Part shown: positions 21,749 through 33,464 of the stretch, in pieces
How the letters are laid out: each line of letters opens with the position of its first letter
How positions within the stretch are numbered: the first letter of the stretch is position 1
Source: Siphonodentalium dalli
Taxonomy: Eukaryota; Mollusca; Scaphopoda; Gadilida; Siphonodentaliidae
Direction: 5' to 3'
Assembly: GCA_032622095.1 (NCBI GenBank)
Contig: CP136069.1
Span: 36,928,194 to 36,992,193, forward strand
Length of the DNA: 64,000 nucleotides
The notes under the pieces: generated by a model
Database searches by the model: none
Seen by the model: the letters and a program-made list of their open reading frames with translations, nothing else
Told to the model about the DNA's origin: nothing
Made by a program: the position numbers and the translations under genes

Positions 21749-23479
21749 TGTCACCACTCCCTCCTCAACCATTTCAGACCATAAGCAGAAATACAGGCTG
21801 CTGTTGGTTTACAAACATATATGTGGTGTATAATTTTCAAGTTATGTTGTGTCAATCAGTTTGTGGGAGGTTGACTCCTCCTTCCACCATTTGTGCCCCT
21901 CTGTGGGCTGGCAGAAACCTATTTCATACCCTTGTAGACTCCATGATGATATATACAATTATGATTTAACTTGATATTCACAATACTGGTATTACATTTA
22001 GGTGGGTATGTTATTATTTCATCTTGTTCAGCCATGAACGTAGTGGGAAGAAATCTACAAAAACGGTCATTTGTTGAGCTATGTTTCATGACTAGTATTC
22101 ATCAAATGCTCTTTATGTTTAAATTGGCTTTAGACACCCAAATTCTCATTGGGAATTTATGGCCACTAATGGAAGGGTGGTGTGAAACATCAGACACGAT
22201 ATACTATTAATAATTTCCAAACTGCAGTCTAATGAACCTGAATTTCATCATGGCCTTTATGTTGTCATATAGAAAACTTGTTTTTGACAGTCTGTGAACA
22301 AAATAAAAACCGCAAAGAGATATTATTTTCAGTATGTAATATGTTTATTGTTTCAAATGTATATAGATCCATATCGCACAATTATAGGGCACCAACTATA
22401 TACATGTAGGCCTATATATCTAGCACATTCGGTGGAAATGTGGGCGTTCCTGTGCATATGACGTAGTACTGCTCTGATCACAAATCGAACGATTTTTTAC
22501 GCATGCTACATTCGCAATAACAAAATAGTCCCTCGCGATTGCTGTTCTTATTTTTTAAATAATAATCATACAGTGGGCTGAAGACATGTTATAAGGTAAC
22601 ATGATGCCATATTTGTTTCAACATTTTACGATTGTAAGAGTCTCATCGTCAACTTTAGACGAATCTTTGACGTGAATGGATATGTGCACGCACATGACGT
22701 TGCTGTTCGCTCATATGTAGGTCACATCACTTGCTTGAAATGTGTTTGTGTTCTTAGTTCAAATACCAGTGTGTTATGCTCGGTTGCTGCTCAATGCCTG
22801 ATGTAATCATATAAATTCGTAGTCATGTATATAATTCGAATTGCCGTAAAGAATTTCTCTGAACAATTCGATTGGAATACAAGGAATTTATGTTTTGTGG
22901 ATGGATTTATTGGCGAAAAATCGTGACATGATCGACACAGTTCACACGTGCATGCAGTCTGGTACTATTTGTTACAACTGGCTTGGTGTATAGGCCCACA
23001 CATGGTATTTTTCGCCTGATTTCATTAGATATGTTGTTTCATAATTAATGGATTAACACATGGGTGATTCGTATTGGATTTTGATTATTCGGAAAGTTAT
23101 ACATGTACTAATAGTACTAATGATTTTCATTCCATTTCAAGTTCAGGCTCTAATCGATGTTTACCTCTAACGTATAAGAGTCACTTAAAGACTTATATTT
23201 AGACAGATTATTAATTTATAGCCTTGGAATTCAAGCCTAATATTGCATATTGCATGCATTGTTTTATTGTCAATGTGTCGATTTATACATTCACGCCTGA
23301 GTGGAACAAGTCGAGATTGCTACGTCGCCTAAATCCACATGACCCATGTACTATGATGTAGGGCTACTGATGTATGATACCTCCCTGTCCCGAAACCCCG
23401 ACAAGGACCATGAATGTGTGATTTATTGGTACCGTGAATGGGTTTTCAAGTACATGTAATATTTGTTTGACATTGTGAA
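21749..23479. other. Interior of THAP element, no transposase core recognised
   Basis: Short plus-strand frames at 21748-21969 and 21971-22210 have no recognisable motif, although the second follows a possible splice acceptor (TTACATTTAG, near 22000). From 22210 to 23480 neither strand has a useful frame. The catalytic region expected for an autonomous element is not visible. Confidence 0.5.
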
Positions 23480-23698
23480 TCACACTTTTGTATGCCCCAG
23501 CCTGAATTTCACAATATTTGTGTAAGAGCCTTCTTCAAAGTGCTCGGAACACAAGCAGCTGTATTGTGACGGCTCGTTCCAAACCCTCTCGTTGCGGACA
23601 AATGCCGTCCGCTGCCGTCGAATAGCTGTATTCTTGGGCCGCTTGAACATATACTTATATTTATGGCTACAGTTTGCAGGTACACAGCGACGAGTCAT
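23480..23698 (-). CDS. THAP-domain protein (probable first exon)
   Basis: Starting at the ATG in context AAAAATGACTC, the protein reads MTRRCVPANCSH and later SCLCSEHFEEGSY. Zinc ligands fit the THAP C2CH pattern: C5-x4-C10, then C50-x2-H53, with 39 residues between the pairs. P21 and the basic stretch RRQRTAFVRNER match the expected middle region, although the usual tryptophan before the helix appears as F33. THAP domains bind DNA and occur in host regulators and in several transposases. The ORF is 72 codons and ends soon after the domain, where a GT (near 23485) could be a splice donor, so more exons may have existed. The longer frame begins 12 codons earlier (23734), but the inner start has the better context. 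It lies just inside the right inverted arm. Confidence 0.75.
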   Translation of the reverse strand: MTRRCVPANCSHKYKYMFKRPKNTAIRRQRTAFVRNERVWNEPSQYSCLCSEHFEEGSYTNIVKFRLGHTKV

Positions 23699-23789
23699 TT
23701 TTTTTACAAATGAACAATAAGAAAGCGATTTCAAAATACGTTGATTTTAAAAATGGCGCATAAAATCTCTTCCGCCTTTGTACCCGCGA

Positions 23790-23797
23790 TGACGTCA
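23790..23797. promoter_or_regulatory. CRE-like TGACGTCA in right arm
   Basis: Mirror image of the site at 21553-21560, with shared flank CGCGATGACGTCAT. It lies upstream of the minus-strand THAP start. Confidence 0.4.
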
Positions 23798-23992
23798 TTT
23801 CCCGAGTCGAGACGGAAACAGCCGATTCAAAAATGAATACTATATACAAAGAAGCAGTTTTCTTAAAATGTCTGGAAATAGTAGTTTTATTGGTAAAAAT
23901 GAGAACAAAATGGACAGGATACATGTTATAACCCTTATTTAGCATAAGTTAAGACATATTTAGATATGTTTGGACCTAAATTAATTGTATTA

Positions 23993-24536
23993 TTCAGCTG
24001 GTCTTTAACTATACTTTCAAGTCAACTTCTGTATTTGAATCAAATAAACTGCTTGGAACAGAGAAAATTAACAATTCAAGTGTTTCTTCAATACTCTATC
24101 GGATATCTATGCATATTTATTTGTTCAAGATAACATTTGTGAACTTTACTCTCGATTATTTTCAACCAATCAGCAAGTCGCTTAAAATTTACTGCAAGTA
24201 GCAGACACGTAGAATTTCTGAAATTCGTTTGATCAAAGGCCTATCGGCGGACAGGATGAATGACCAGCCGATTTGTTCGGTAGAATTCGGTAGATTCCGA
24301 TGTCATATCTCGACTTCTCTTCGATTGATTTCGCCGAGTTATATGTCAAATGAAAGAGAATTGTATTGCCAATAAGACACACCCGGGGGATATTATGGCT
24401 GAAATTATCGATTTTTATAATTTGTAGGGTTTTGATTGTTGGTGTGGTTTTAGCCAAAATCGATCATTGGAACCTTTACACTTGTATAGTCTATATTGGT
24501 ATTTTAGTAACTTTCCCCTTGGGCCTGAGGGCTTAA
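23993..24536 (-). repeat. Right inverted arm of THAP element
   Basis: Reverse-complement partner of 20756-21356, ending at TTAA 24533-24536. Shared blocks occur in the same order and spacing, including GTAGGGTTTTGATTGTTGGT against its counterpart near 20860. Confidence 0.8.
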
Positions 24537-24589
24537 TGCGCGCACGAATATATAGGGATATATTCAAACCACCCGATTCGTCACGTTCT

Positions 24590-25005
24590 CCCTTTGCGTG
24601 CAGGGACGTGGCTAGAGAGTTTCCGCTGGGGGCATCCAACTTTCAATTTCCAAATGTAACCCCTTGAACAATACAAAACACCAAAGTGTGTGTAATTCAA
24701 ATTGCACACAACCACATGGACTTTGATTTCACACAATTGTTCCTTCAAAGTCCGGGCCTCAAGCTTTCCAAGTGTTTTAAATTTCCAACCTGATACCATC
24801 TTATATAATGTTGGAAACATTCCAACAGTGGCCATTTCAATATAATATTTGGACCCAAAGTGAGATAATATGCAAATATTGGTTTGAAAACAACAAATGT
24901 AGTGGTAGCTATGGCATTTCCAACTGTATATAAATTTGACCAAAGTTGGGGGGAGACACCAAGCAAAAAACTGGTCGTACGTCCTGTCTGCAGGACGATT
25001 ATAAC
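24590..25005 (-). repeat. Dispersed repeat family X, copy 1
   Basis: On minus it reads CCCCCAACTTTGGTCAAATT, then GTTGGAAATGCCATAGC, CAATATTTGCATATTATC and TTGGAATGTTTCC. The same order of phrases recurs on plus at 35400-36155 and 48820-49090. The motif at its right end (CCCCCCAACTTTGG) is typical of the family start. Probably a non-autonomous mobile element of unknown class. Confidence 0.7.
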
Positions 25006-25009
25006 TCAT

Positions 25010-25890
25010 TTAGCGTTCCTTGCAATACAGATCGGTATATTAATTATAAAGTACAAAACCGATCCATAATCCTAATATAGTAGTCGTTACGTTTTGCGAA
25101 ACAATTGTTTTCGCCCACGTGAATTTGACGATACGAATAGCTAAACGTATATTCATTACTATATCCACGTCACATGCGAATCCTCCATATTGAACAACAA
25201 TAAATACTTATTACCAATAGGGTACTAAGTATTTATAGAAATCTAATATGCCTCAAACGTTATTGATAGCCCACTCCCTGAATTCGCGGCCCTTTGCCAC
25301 CATACATACTTCGACAAATGCATGTCCCTAAATTTGACTTGGTGGGTGTTATTATCAATATGTTCCCGACTCTACACTGGTAAAACAAAATCTTAAAAGC
25401 AAGCCTGTACAGACACATCTAAGTCGGGGTTTGTATTTATCACATCATTATCCAATGAGAGGAAGGAATTGACTATATAATCTTCTAGCGAAAAATGAAT
25501 CACAAATCGCACGTTCTTTGAATTTGAAATAATGAATATGGAAAATCGATTATGGAACGTTCTGGAACCGAGCCTAATGTAATATTAACGCTGAGCGTGT
25601 TTCCTCAGTTTATGTTTTCAAAAACTCACACCTAAATTCGCGGCCCTGTGCTATCGTTAAATGTTTCATATACACTGTCCCGATAAATAGAGTAGACATG
25701 ACCATCACCAAGATATTGAAGCTTAGGATTCACACAGTGTTTCAAAGTGTTCCTATAATATCCATGCGGTGTCTCTGGTTTGGTGGTATTATTTCTAATG
25801 GGAAAATTGATATATTCAATCATTTTGAATCTTCTCAGAAAAATGTTTCAACTTGTTTGTTACCAAGTTTCATAAAAACTCCCCGGTCAT
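25010..25890. other. AT-rich DNA, nothing coding recognised
   Basis: A short phrase AATTCGCGGCCCT occurs at 25279 and 25635, each followed by a loosely similar stretch (CATACAT/CATATACA and CCC), suggesting a decayed ~355-bp duplication. No open frame shows a domain. Confidence 0.45.
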
Positions 25891-25892
25891 TG

Positions 25893-26864
25893 CGGTAGCA
25901 ACGAGATCCAATAGACATAACTCACCCAACCGATTGCAATAAATTAACGTTTTTATTATTTTCTTCAGTCGATGTGATGTATTATAAATCCTAATTGTCG
26001 CAATGCATACCTAATCACATGGCAACAATTGGGACAGATAACAAACCATGGGGAGTATAGTTGGGCTTTTATTGGCGTGTCTGGTCTTCCTGTGTTGACA
26101 AAGGATATTGGATATTGATGAACTGGGTCATCGCGGAGCCCAAAAAGTGGGGAAATTCAAATTGCAAACCCAGATAAGGAAGCGTGATCGCCTAAGAAAC
26201 ATTGCAATCAACAAAGATACAAAATCCGGTTACTTGTTTCATCGTGATCAGTGTTTTTTTCCAGATCGATCATCAGTATGGTTTAAATTTCAGACTCACT
26301 GGTAGTTATTGGCCTCAATAGTATAGTCCTGTACTCGAAAGTAGACAATTCGCCTGGTAAAGTAGACAATTCGCCTGGTAAAGTCGATATAGGACTGTTT
26401 TTCCCGAAGGCTTCATTAACGATCTCTGCTTTCTTGTGATCATCTTCTATGTTCTTACCAATGTTCTGCAAATCGGGCATGCTCGTGTCCGACTCGGAGT
26501 TGAAATTGTTTTAAACTTGTTAGGAGATTTTCGATAAATATTTGAGTTTTTTCTCCAGTCAATCTTTTCCGTGTAAGAATCCTTTGAAAATTGTTTCATA
26601 ATATTTGCTTTATTTTGGGCGTGTACTTTTGTTTATCGCAATTGTTCTTAGGCGATCACGCTTTCTTATCTGGGTTCGCAAATTGGAGTCAAGCCACGGT
26701 TTGTCATCTGTCCTAATTGTCGCCATGTGACTAGGTATGCATGGCGACAATTATGACTTAAAATACATCAAAACGACTGAATAAGAATAATACAATTATT
26801 GTATTGCAATCGGTTGTGTAACTTGTGTAACTTGTGTCTATTAGATCTCGCTGCTACAGGAATT
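25893..26864. repeat. Inverted repeat with ~400-bp spacer
   Basis: The left arm (25893-26230) and right arm (26630-26864) are reverse complements over blocks including CAACCGATTGCAATA, AATTGTCGC(C)ATGCATACC, CACATGGC(A/G)ACAATT and CCCAGATAAG(G/A)AAGCGTGATC. The left arm carries an ~70-bp insertion (about 26055-26155) relative to the right. The spacer has a 21-bp tandem pair (AGTAGACAATTCGCCTGGTA) at 26339-26380. Likely a foldback-type mobile element. Confidence 0.75.
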
Positions 26865-27065
26865 TCCAGCAGTGCTGGGAGTCTGTCTTAATATACAAAG
26901 CTTACTGGGTACCATTTTCACATATTGTTTCTAGCAACTTGCTGCTCGTCTATAAGTTCGAAAATTGTTCATGTGTACTCTTATTTGTGAACGTTAACAA
27001 ACGTACGGATTATTGATGTCCATGTGTACTCTTATGTGTGCATGATAACAAACGTACGGGTTATT
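26815..27065 (+). repeat. Dispersed repeat shared with 45.2 kb
   Basis: The sequence TTGTGTCTATTAGATCTCGC onward, with GGGAGTCTGTCTTAATATAC, CAGTTTTCACA-like text and GTTAACAAACGTACGG, reappears with changes at 45195-45385 (TTGTGTCCAATAGATCTCGC ... GTTAACAAAAGTACGGGTTA). It overlaps the right arm of the preceding inverted repeat, so the two may belong to one family. The 3' ~45 bp are duplicated at 26965-27010 and 27018-27065. Confidence 0.65.
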
Positions 27066-27164
27066 GAGAGGACTCTATCTTTAGATTTAAAGCCATATTT
27101 CCAGCTATTGCGTTCATCATTCAAGTGTATAGAGAGTAAAATATAACACCGAGTACGGCCTTCA

Positions 27165-27880
27165 ATATTAAGTGTCTATTTCACCCAGATTGTAATTTCT
27201 GGAGCACGTCTGGACATCACCCCTGAATGACTGATTATTCATGTTAAATTCAGATGGTTGATTGCATAGCGTTTCACTTTTGATGGATATTAATGGATTT
27301 CGGACAATGACGTCACGACAACAAGGTCCAAACAAACCCTAATCTCACAAAAAACAGGAAATTTGATAATAATAATCATCCTTGCGATCAGCACAATATG
27401 TGACTTTCATATTAATGAATGATATATATTTGATTGAAGTATTTGATAACATAATCTTGATTTCATCAGAACATATACATTGCATCAGCGTAATGATGAA
27501 CCACGCATAGACAAGATAAAGTCCATTTATACTGGCATCATTTATATTATTATTCATGTTAAATTCAGATGGTTGATTGCATAGCGTTTCACTTATGATG
27601 CATATTAATGGATTTCGGACAATGACGTTATGACAACACGGTCCAAACAGACGCTAATCTCACAACAAACAGGAAATATGATAATAAAAATCATCCTTGC
27701 GATCAGCACAATGTGAGACTTTCAAAATAATGAATAATATATATATTTTATTGAAGTATTTGATAATATAATCTTGATTTCATCAGAATATGTACGTTGC
27801 ATCGGCGTATTGATAAACCACGCATAGACAATATAAAGTCCATTTATACTGGCACCATTTATAATATATTCCTGATATGA
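27165..27880 (+). repeat. Repeat family Y, two tandem copies of ~316 bp
   Basis: The phrase ATTATTCATGTTAAATTCAG begins copies at about 27235 and 27551. The copies stay similar through GGTTGATTGCATAGCGTTTC, TTAATGGATTTCGGACAATG, ATCCTTGCGATCAGCACAAT and GTCCATTTATACTGGCA. A single inverted copy lies at 36240-36645. The flank CTGGAGCACGTCTGGACAT (near 27200) is also mirrored beyond the inverted copy, so homology extends past the tandem unit. Confidence 0.8.
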
Positions 27881-29189
27881 AGTGAGAACTTCTAAAATGG
27901 GTAGCACTCTGTCTGTCATCATTTTGCAGACAATTATATTTCTTTTATCTTGTGATCAAACCACTGCGATGTGTTCTGCCTTAATTTATAAACTATCATC
28001 AACTGATTTGATTAGTTATGATATTGGATGTGTACAAAAATTAGTAATTTTTACCACTAATTTTGTCAAGAATTAGTCAATCCTTTGTGTTAAGTGCATT
28101 ACCTTGACTAAATATTACGGATTTCTGTGGCTATTTCATGCCACTGTCTAGGCCAACTGTTCCAATATATTGAGCAATATTTTTTCACATTTACTCTACT
28201 TTTATTCTCTTTAAACATCGATAGAATTACAAAGGATATGATACGATAGCATACATTTCAGAATTTGCCTCTATTTCAAAACACCATACACTGAGCTGGA
28301 AGATATGAGTGCAGTCATTTTTAGGAAGGAGGCGACAGTTACTGTAGCAACATTAAATAAAATTGCTCCCGAATATTATTATTACGGAATGGTTTGTTTC
28401 CCCTGTCAAACGACCGATGAAGGCTGATGGGGACAACGTGCACACCGCGTTAATCAAACTATGTACCCTACGGTGTTCGCCAAATTACAATGAGCATTTA
28501 CTATAGAAAAACAAGATATGGAACTCAAATTTGGTATTTAGAGGTTTTCAGACGCGCTGAATCAGATTATTATAGAATTACTCAGATAGCTCCCAATGTG
28601 ACATTGACGCTGTACCTACTACACGAACGGGAAGTATGTCTCTCCAGCCATAGTACGATTGTAGAACGGAAACAATTGATTTTCAAATTGTTTTCAGCTT
28701 TGACGTCTGCTTTTTTCGTAGATTATTTATTGCAATCGTCATCCCATTTACAATATTCGTTAGGTCCAACTGATCACCCCCACTGATATCAACATGATAT
28801 ATTTTATTCCACAGCAAAACTAATGTCACAACACTTCAGAATAAACTATTTAGATGGCCACAGAAAACAAGATTTGTAATTTTTCGCAATCGGCCTTAAT
28901 TTTAAGTTCTCGAAATTTTGGGGCTATGATGACCCTTTATGATGAGACACGGTGTTTCAAACAGTTCACGAGTAGGGCCTATACTATCAATACCAACGGT
29001 AAATTCGATTCTGTCCAATATTGAATGTTCAAATTAAGTATCTAGTTAGAGTAAATAATGGCTTTCTCCCAGGAAACCTGTCACACACATATCATTTTCC
29101 CCAGGAAACCTGGCACTGAATGAGTTAAAGAGGGAGATATGAGCATCAAACAGCGTTCCTCGTCAGCTAACATAATATGCTGGACAATT
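27881..29189. other. Intergenic, no recognised gene
   Basis: The largest frame is 28490-28786 (98 residues, starting MSIYYRKTRYG). It has no recognisable domain and its codon makeup does not differ from the background. Nothing else was recognised. Confidence 0.45.
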
Positions 29190-30870
29190 TAGTCGATGAG
29201 CTAGTAGGGCCCCTCGTTCACCCCCACTAATTAAATTCGTTGGTATTTTAATGTGCCCTAAAATGTGCTGGTCTGGAAAAATTATGTCAACAGTAAATAT
29301 TTTGGGTCCAATTGTACCTATTGGGTCACAGTGTGGCCTTTGTCCGTTACCATTTGTTTCCGATTACGATGGGCTGGGGAGACTATTATCCCATATAAGT
29401 GATGCCCTTGTGACAGTATTTTAACAGGCGATGCGTCAATTTTCCATTGATGACGTAACCAGAGGTCAAAAGGTCACGCAACAGAGATGAAAACACAAAT
29501 ATAACAGGCTGAGGTCTAATAGGGTAACCCTGCTCCCCCGACCACAGGACTTAACTTCACCACACTCATTGTCTTCCGTATTATGTCCTTTACTAAATAA
29601 TATGTAATAGTCTGGGATCTGATAGGGTAACCATGCACCCCATGCCACATGACTTAACTTCACCCAACTCATTGTCTCCCTTATTGTGTCTCTCAACTTT
29701 TAAGCATTGTTAACATGAACAAAAAGTGGCCATATACACACGAGACAATATGGCGCCTAACATGGCCGCCGTTTTTTTAAGACGAGGCACTATAAGTCAG
29801 TTTAATGCAAATTATTAAGAGAAAATCTTGACAAATCTATACAACTGTATATATTAGTGTGAAGCTGAGACAAAATGCTCTTCTTTCTATGGCAAAATTG
29901 GAACTCCACGTCCAAGATGGCCACCAAAATGACCACCGGAATTGGAAAATATAACTATTGTTCACTAATATCTAAATTAGTTTCTGCTGCTTGAAACTGG
30001 TTGAGAATTCAACTTGTTTTGTATTATCCATGTAAACTGACTATTGGAGCAATGACATATGCCATTCTGTGGGTACCAGACCCTTCCAATCCCTCTCAAA
30101 TGGGATTCTATGCAATACTGTGCAATGTAAGTGAGGCATACCATAAGTTATGAATTGTCCAACTCAATGGACCAAAAGTTATAAAATGACCTCCAAAACG
30201 GCAGCCAAATTATGGAAAATTGTATATATTACCCCAGTTTCCCATATAATCGGTTACAATTGTGGTTGATGAATACAACTGACTAATATGCCTTCCATAT
30301 GTTGAATACTAACATTGTTGATGCACATTATTTAACTTTTACTATTGTAACTACTGACATTACCAGAAATATTGATTTCTCTCACAAACTTGACATAAAA
30401 ATTAGCAAATATTAATTTTTCAGTTTGGACCATGTTTTCATGTAAACTGGAACTATCTTTGGTTACTAATGTGCTTATTGTTCGATTTGTTTTAATTGTG
30501 TTCCACTGATGTTATGGACCACAAAATGTTTCGATCTGTTTTAAATGTGTCACACAAAATATTTATTTTGGCTTGCAAAATGTCAACCAAATTTGGTAAA
30601 AAGTGTAGATTTCACATATATCCAGAACATTGTTCTCTGCTGTTTCGAAAAGGTAGCAATTTGTGACTCACTTGGTAATTAAAGATGTTACTTCTTCAAC
30701 TGACAACTAAATGTTCTATTTTGTTTGTCTCAGTACCTTGTGAGGCATGACAAATTCATTGTAAAGTTTTCAATATGGAATGTTGCCGAAAACTTCTTTT
30801 GGGATTATGGCTATGTTTTTTTTATTAAAATGGGCAGAACATTCAAACGGAACCGAGAGGGACCGTAATA
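29190..30870 (+). repeat. Repeat family Z, left arm of large inverted repeat
   Basis: Reverse complement of 33465-35020 over essentially its whole length. Checkpoints: GATGAGCTAGTAGGGCCCC (29195), AAATATTTTGGGTCC (29300), TTGATGACGTAACCAGAGG (29450), AAGTTAACATGAACAAAAAG region (29705), GGCACTATAAGTCA (29785) and CATTCAAACGGAACCGAG (30840). Divergence is moderate. A phrase around 29500-29565 is duplicated at 29600-29670 (GATAGGGTAACCATGCACCC). Confidence 0.8.
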
Positions 30871-31019
30871 TGTGTCTATTCTGGTCATTTAGCATCAAAA
30901 TATTTCATCTATTGTCCGAAAAGCCGTTTAACCTTTCCTCCATAACGCCTCCAAGATGGAGAACTCTCAGACATGACCTATCTATTGATTAACATATTCT
31001 TGAGTTATTGTGGGAAGCA
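30871..31019. other. Junction between Z arm and minisatellite
   Basis: Short AT-rich spacer without recognisable content. Confidence 0.4.
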
Positions 31020-31985
31020 TTATCCACCCAACGTATACATGTACAACCCACCATTATCATGCAGTTAGTCCAGATATACATAACACCACACAACTGACAC
31101 AACTGACAATATATCCACTCGATGTATACACATAAACATCACCCATGACCATACAGCCACACCTGTGTATTCCCGTACACCCCATATGTTGACGCACAAC
31201 AATGAGTCACCACGCAGACACATTGTATACTATTATACCTGACAAATTACAATATATTCACTACACGTATGCCTGTTCGCCACATTCATGATCATAGTCA
31301 CTCGTTGTATACCTATTCAGCTCACCATTGGTCACATGGTTACTCCTTGTATACCTCACCGATGTCCATAGAGATAATCCAGGTATACGTATACTCCTCA
31401 CAAAATGCCGTATAGCTACTAGCTTTATACATATATACCTCACACCTCACCATACATCTACACTTGTTTATACCCGTACACCATGAGTCACCATCTATGT
31501 ACACCCGATATACTCCTACACCTGATCCATGACCATATGTTCGCTCCCTGTTTACATATTCACCACATTCATGATCATGCAGTCACTCCATATTATACAT
31601 ATTCACCTCACCATTGGTCGTACAGTCACTGTCTGTATACCTAATCGCCACACCGTGGCCATATAGCCACTCAATGTTTACATATAAACCCCACCATGAC
31701 CATAGTCACTCCATGTGTACATACACACATCACAAAGTCCATGCAGTCCTTCCAAATATACCAATACCCCGCTCACACGACAACGTATATGTTCCAGACT
31801 TGCATATACTCCTCACACATGACAATTCAACTACTCGTTGTGTACTCATACACACCATCCACGATTATACAGTTACTAACTCCATACATATATACACACC
31901 AATGACATATCCACAGCAGATATACATTCCACCCATTACAGTAACAGAACGATGTGCGCCCATGCCCAAGTCACATCCCTGACTG
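31020..31985 (+). repeat. Degenerate ~40-bp minisatellite, array 2
   Basis: Tandem units of the kind CACCATTGGTCATACAGTCA, CTCC-TGTATACCTATTCAC, the same family and orientation as 19226-19770 and 32500-33000. Units vary a lot in length and sequence. The 122-codon frame at 31614-31982 is a repeat product without domains. Confidence 0.8.
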
Positions 31986-32499
31986 CGCTATTTCATCAGT
32001 TATTATTTCATTTTAATACGATGCACGAACAACAGCCATGACTTGTTAGTTGGACAATCGTACTTAGCATACTGGCGAGATAATCAGATACTGGTTCTCG
32101 GGAAAACACCCAGTCAAACAAGTGCAGTGATATATAGTTTATATTTTGTTTGGTACACTGCACTGGTCATGATATATGAAAACTAGCTTCAGTGACGAGC
32201 CGTTGACAAGCCGTCGACAACCTGGCCAATAACACCGTCACATGATTTTTGAAAAGCAGGTCACCATTTTCAAATATAAGCGATGATATTTTTTCTCTCA
32301 TCGTTCAGTCGTCTAAGTTCCACTATGATTCCGCTCTTTGGATGACTTACTGGTCACAAAGAAAAAAGACCTGAGAAGACAGCATCTGCTATCTATTACT
32401 AGCGAAGCTATGTCCGAAGAAACAAATCAATAGATCTATGGTTCCATGAGTTGTCGTCTTCCAACAAACAAAAATTTACACAAATTGAAGCCCAATGTA
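31986..32499. other. Spacer between minisatellite arrays
   Basis: No repeat unit of the array, no gene and no structure other than a small direct phrase (GAGCCGTTGACAAGCCGTCG, near 32199). Confidence 0.45.
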
Positions 32500-33000
32500 G
32501 CCTTTGACACAATTACCGCAAGGGTACTACTTATATACTCACACGCCCAACAATGACCATCCACATATACTCCAGGAATGCATATACACTTCAATTGTGA
32601 TCTTCCAGTCATTCCATGTATACATGTACATATTACACATAACCACGAAATCACATGTGACATTGCAGCCACCCAAAGAACACTCGTACAACCCACACAT
32701 GATCATACAGGCACTCCACATATATACATAAACAACACACAGCTGACCATGTAGCTACTCTTGTTATACCCATACACAACATCAATGACATACAGCCACA
32801 CCAGATATACTCGTGCACCCACACATAACGATACAGACACTCCATGTATGCATATTCACCACACCAACAATTCAGCCCACTCTTTGTCAACACTGATGCA
32901 TCTCACCACGGACACCACAGACATGATCATTTAATCACGTGATTCATGTTCAAATAATAACTCCCTGTATGCCACATATTTACCATACAGTCACTCATTG
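32500..33000 (+). repeat. Degenerate ~40-bp minisatellite, array 3
   Basis: Continues the family of array 2, with units such as ACACATGATCATACAGGCAC, TCCACATATATACATA and CCATGTATGCATATTCACCA. Confidence 0.75.
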
Positions 33001-33220
33001 GTTGCCATCTTGACATATACCCTGTATAAAGTTGACCAATTTTGATGTCTTTCATCTATCGCGGAGAGGGGCCGCAATTGATCTCCGCTCAGAACAGATG
33101 CGTGCAGGCATTACTAATTGTCTCATATTCCGTAATGGAGGCACCCAACTTATTCCATGTCTACATTATTTGAAATAAAAATTCTGAGTTGAGAACTTAA
33201 CCCTTTACCCAACAGAAGGG
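33001..33220. other. Spacer, nothing recognised
   Basis: AT-rich; no repeat or gene seen. Confidence 0.4.
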
Positions 33221-33443
33221 CCATGTGCCAATGCATTCTCTTATATATGCGAGTCGACCATAGGTCGCCTCGCATATATAAGAGAATGCATTGGCTTAAC
33301 ACATTAAAAATTATAAAATTGTTAAAGAATGTAAGAAAAAATGGTAAAAAGTGTTAAAAAAGGATTTTTTTTAGGCCAATGCATTCTCTTATATATGCGA
33401 GGCGACCTATGGTCGACTCGCATATATAAGAGAATGCAATGGC
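33221..33443. mobile_element. Double-hairpin MITE core (relative of 47101-47560)
   Basis: Two palindromes, 33221-33297 and 33373-33443, each have the stem GCCAATGCATTCTCTTATAT, then ATGCGAG and a loop around CGACC. They flank ~75 bp of AT-rich DNA (AATTATAAAATTGTTAAAGA). The family's terminal inverted repeat (TGTGACCCGCC...) is not present on either side, so only the core remains. It lies at the inner edge of the right Z arm. Confidence 0.8.
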
Positions 33444-33464
33444 ACAGGGCTAAGAGTAGCCATA

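Larger units (their letters stand above)
20756..24536. mobile_element. TTAA-flanked TIR transposon with THAP gene (Kolobok-like)
   Basis: Long inverted arms (at least 20756-21356 and 23993-24536, perhaps reaching 21575 and 23785) bracket two short genes facing each other. Both outer ends are marked by TTAA (20756-20759 and 24533-24536). The arms share long blocks such as GGTATAGTCTATATT, TCGATCATTGGAACCTTTAC, AATTATCGATTT, CGCCGAGTTATATGTCA and GTTAAAGACCAGCTGAA, with moderate divergence. The minus strand carries a THAP zinc finger. TTAA target duplications are known for piggyBac and Kolobok. A THAP domain fits Kolobok better, as I recall some Kolobok transposases carry one. At 3.8 kb and lacking a catalytic core ORF, it looks like a deletion derivative. 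The terminal few bases differ between ends (TCACAGGCCC versus GCCCTCAGGCCC). Confidence 0.7.

Noticed and set aside
20756-24536. piggyBac assignment from TTAA flanks
   Set aside because: No piggyBac transposase motif was seen, and the THAP finger and very long arms fit Kolobok-type elements better.
28490-28786. 98-codon ORF as a host gene
   Set aside because: No domain, no compositional signal and no splice context; length is within chance expectation for 64 kb.
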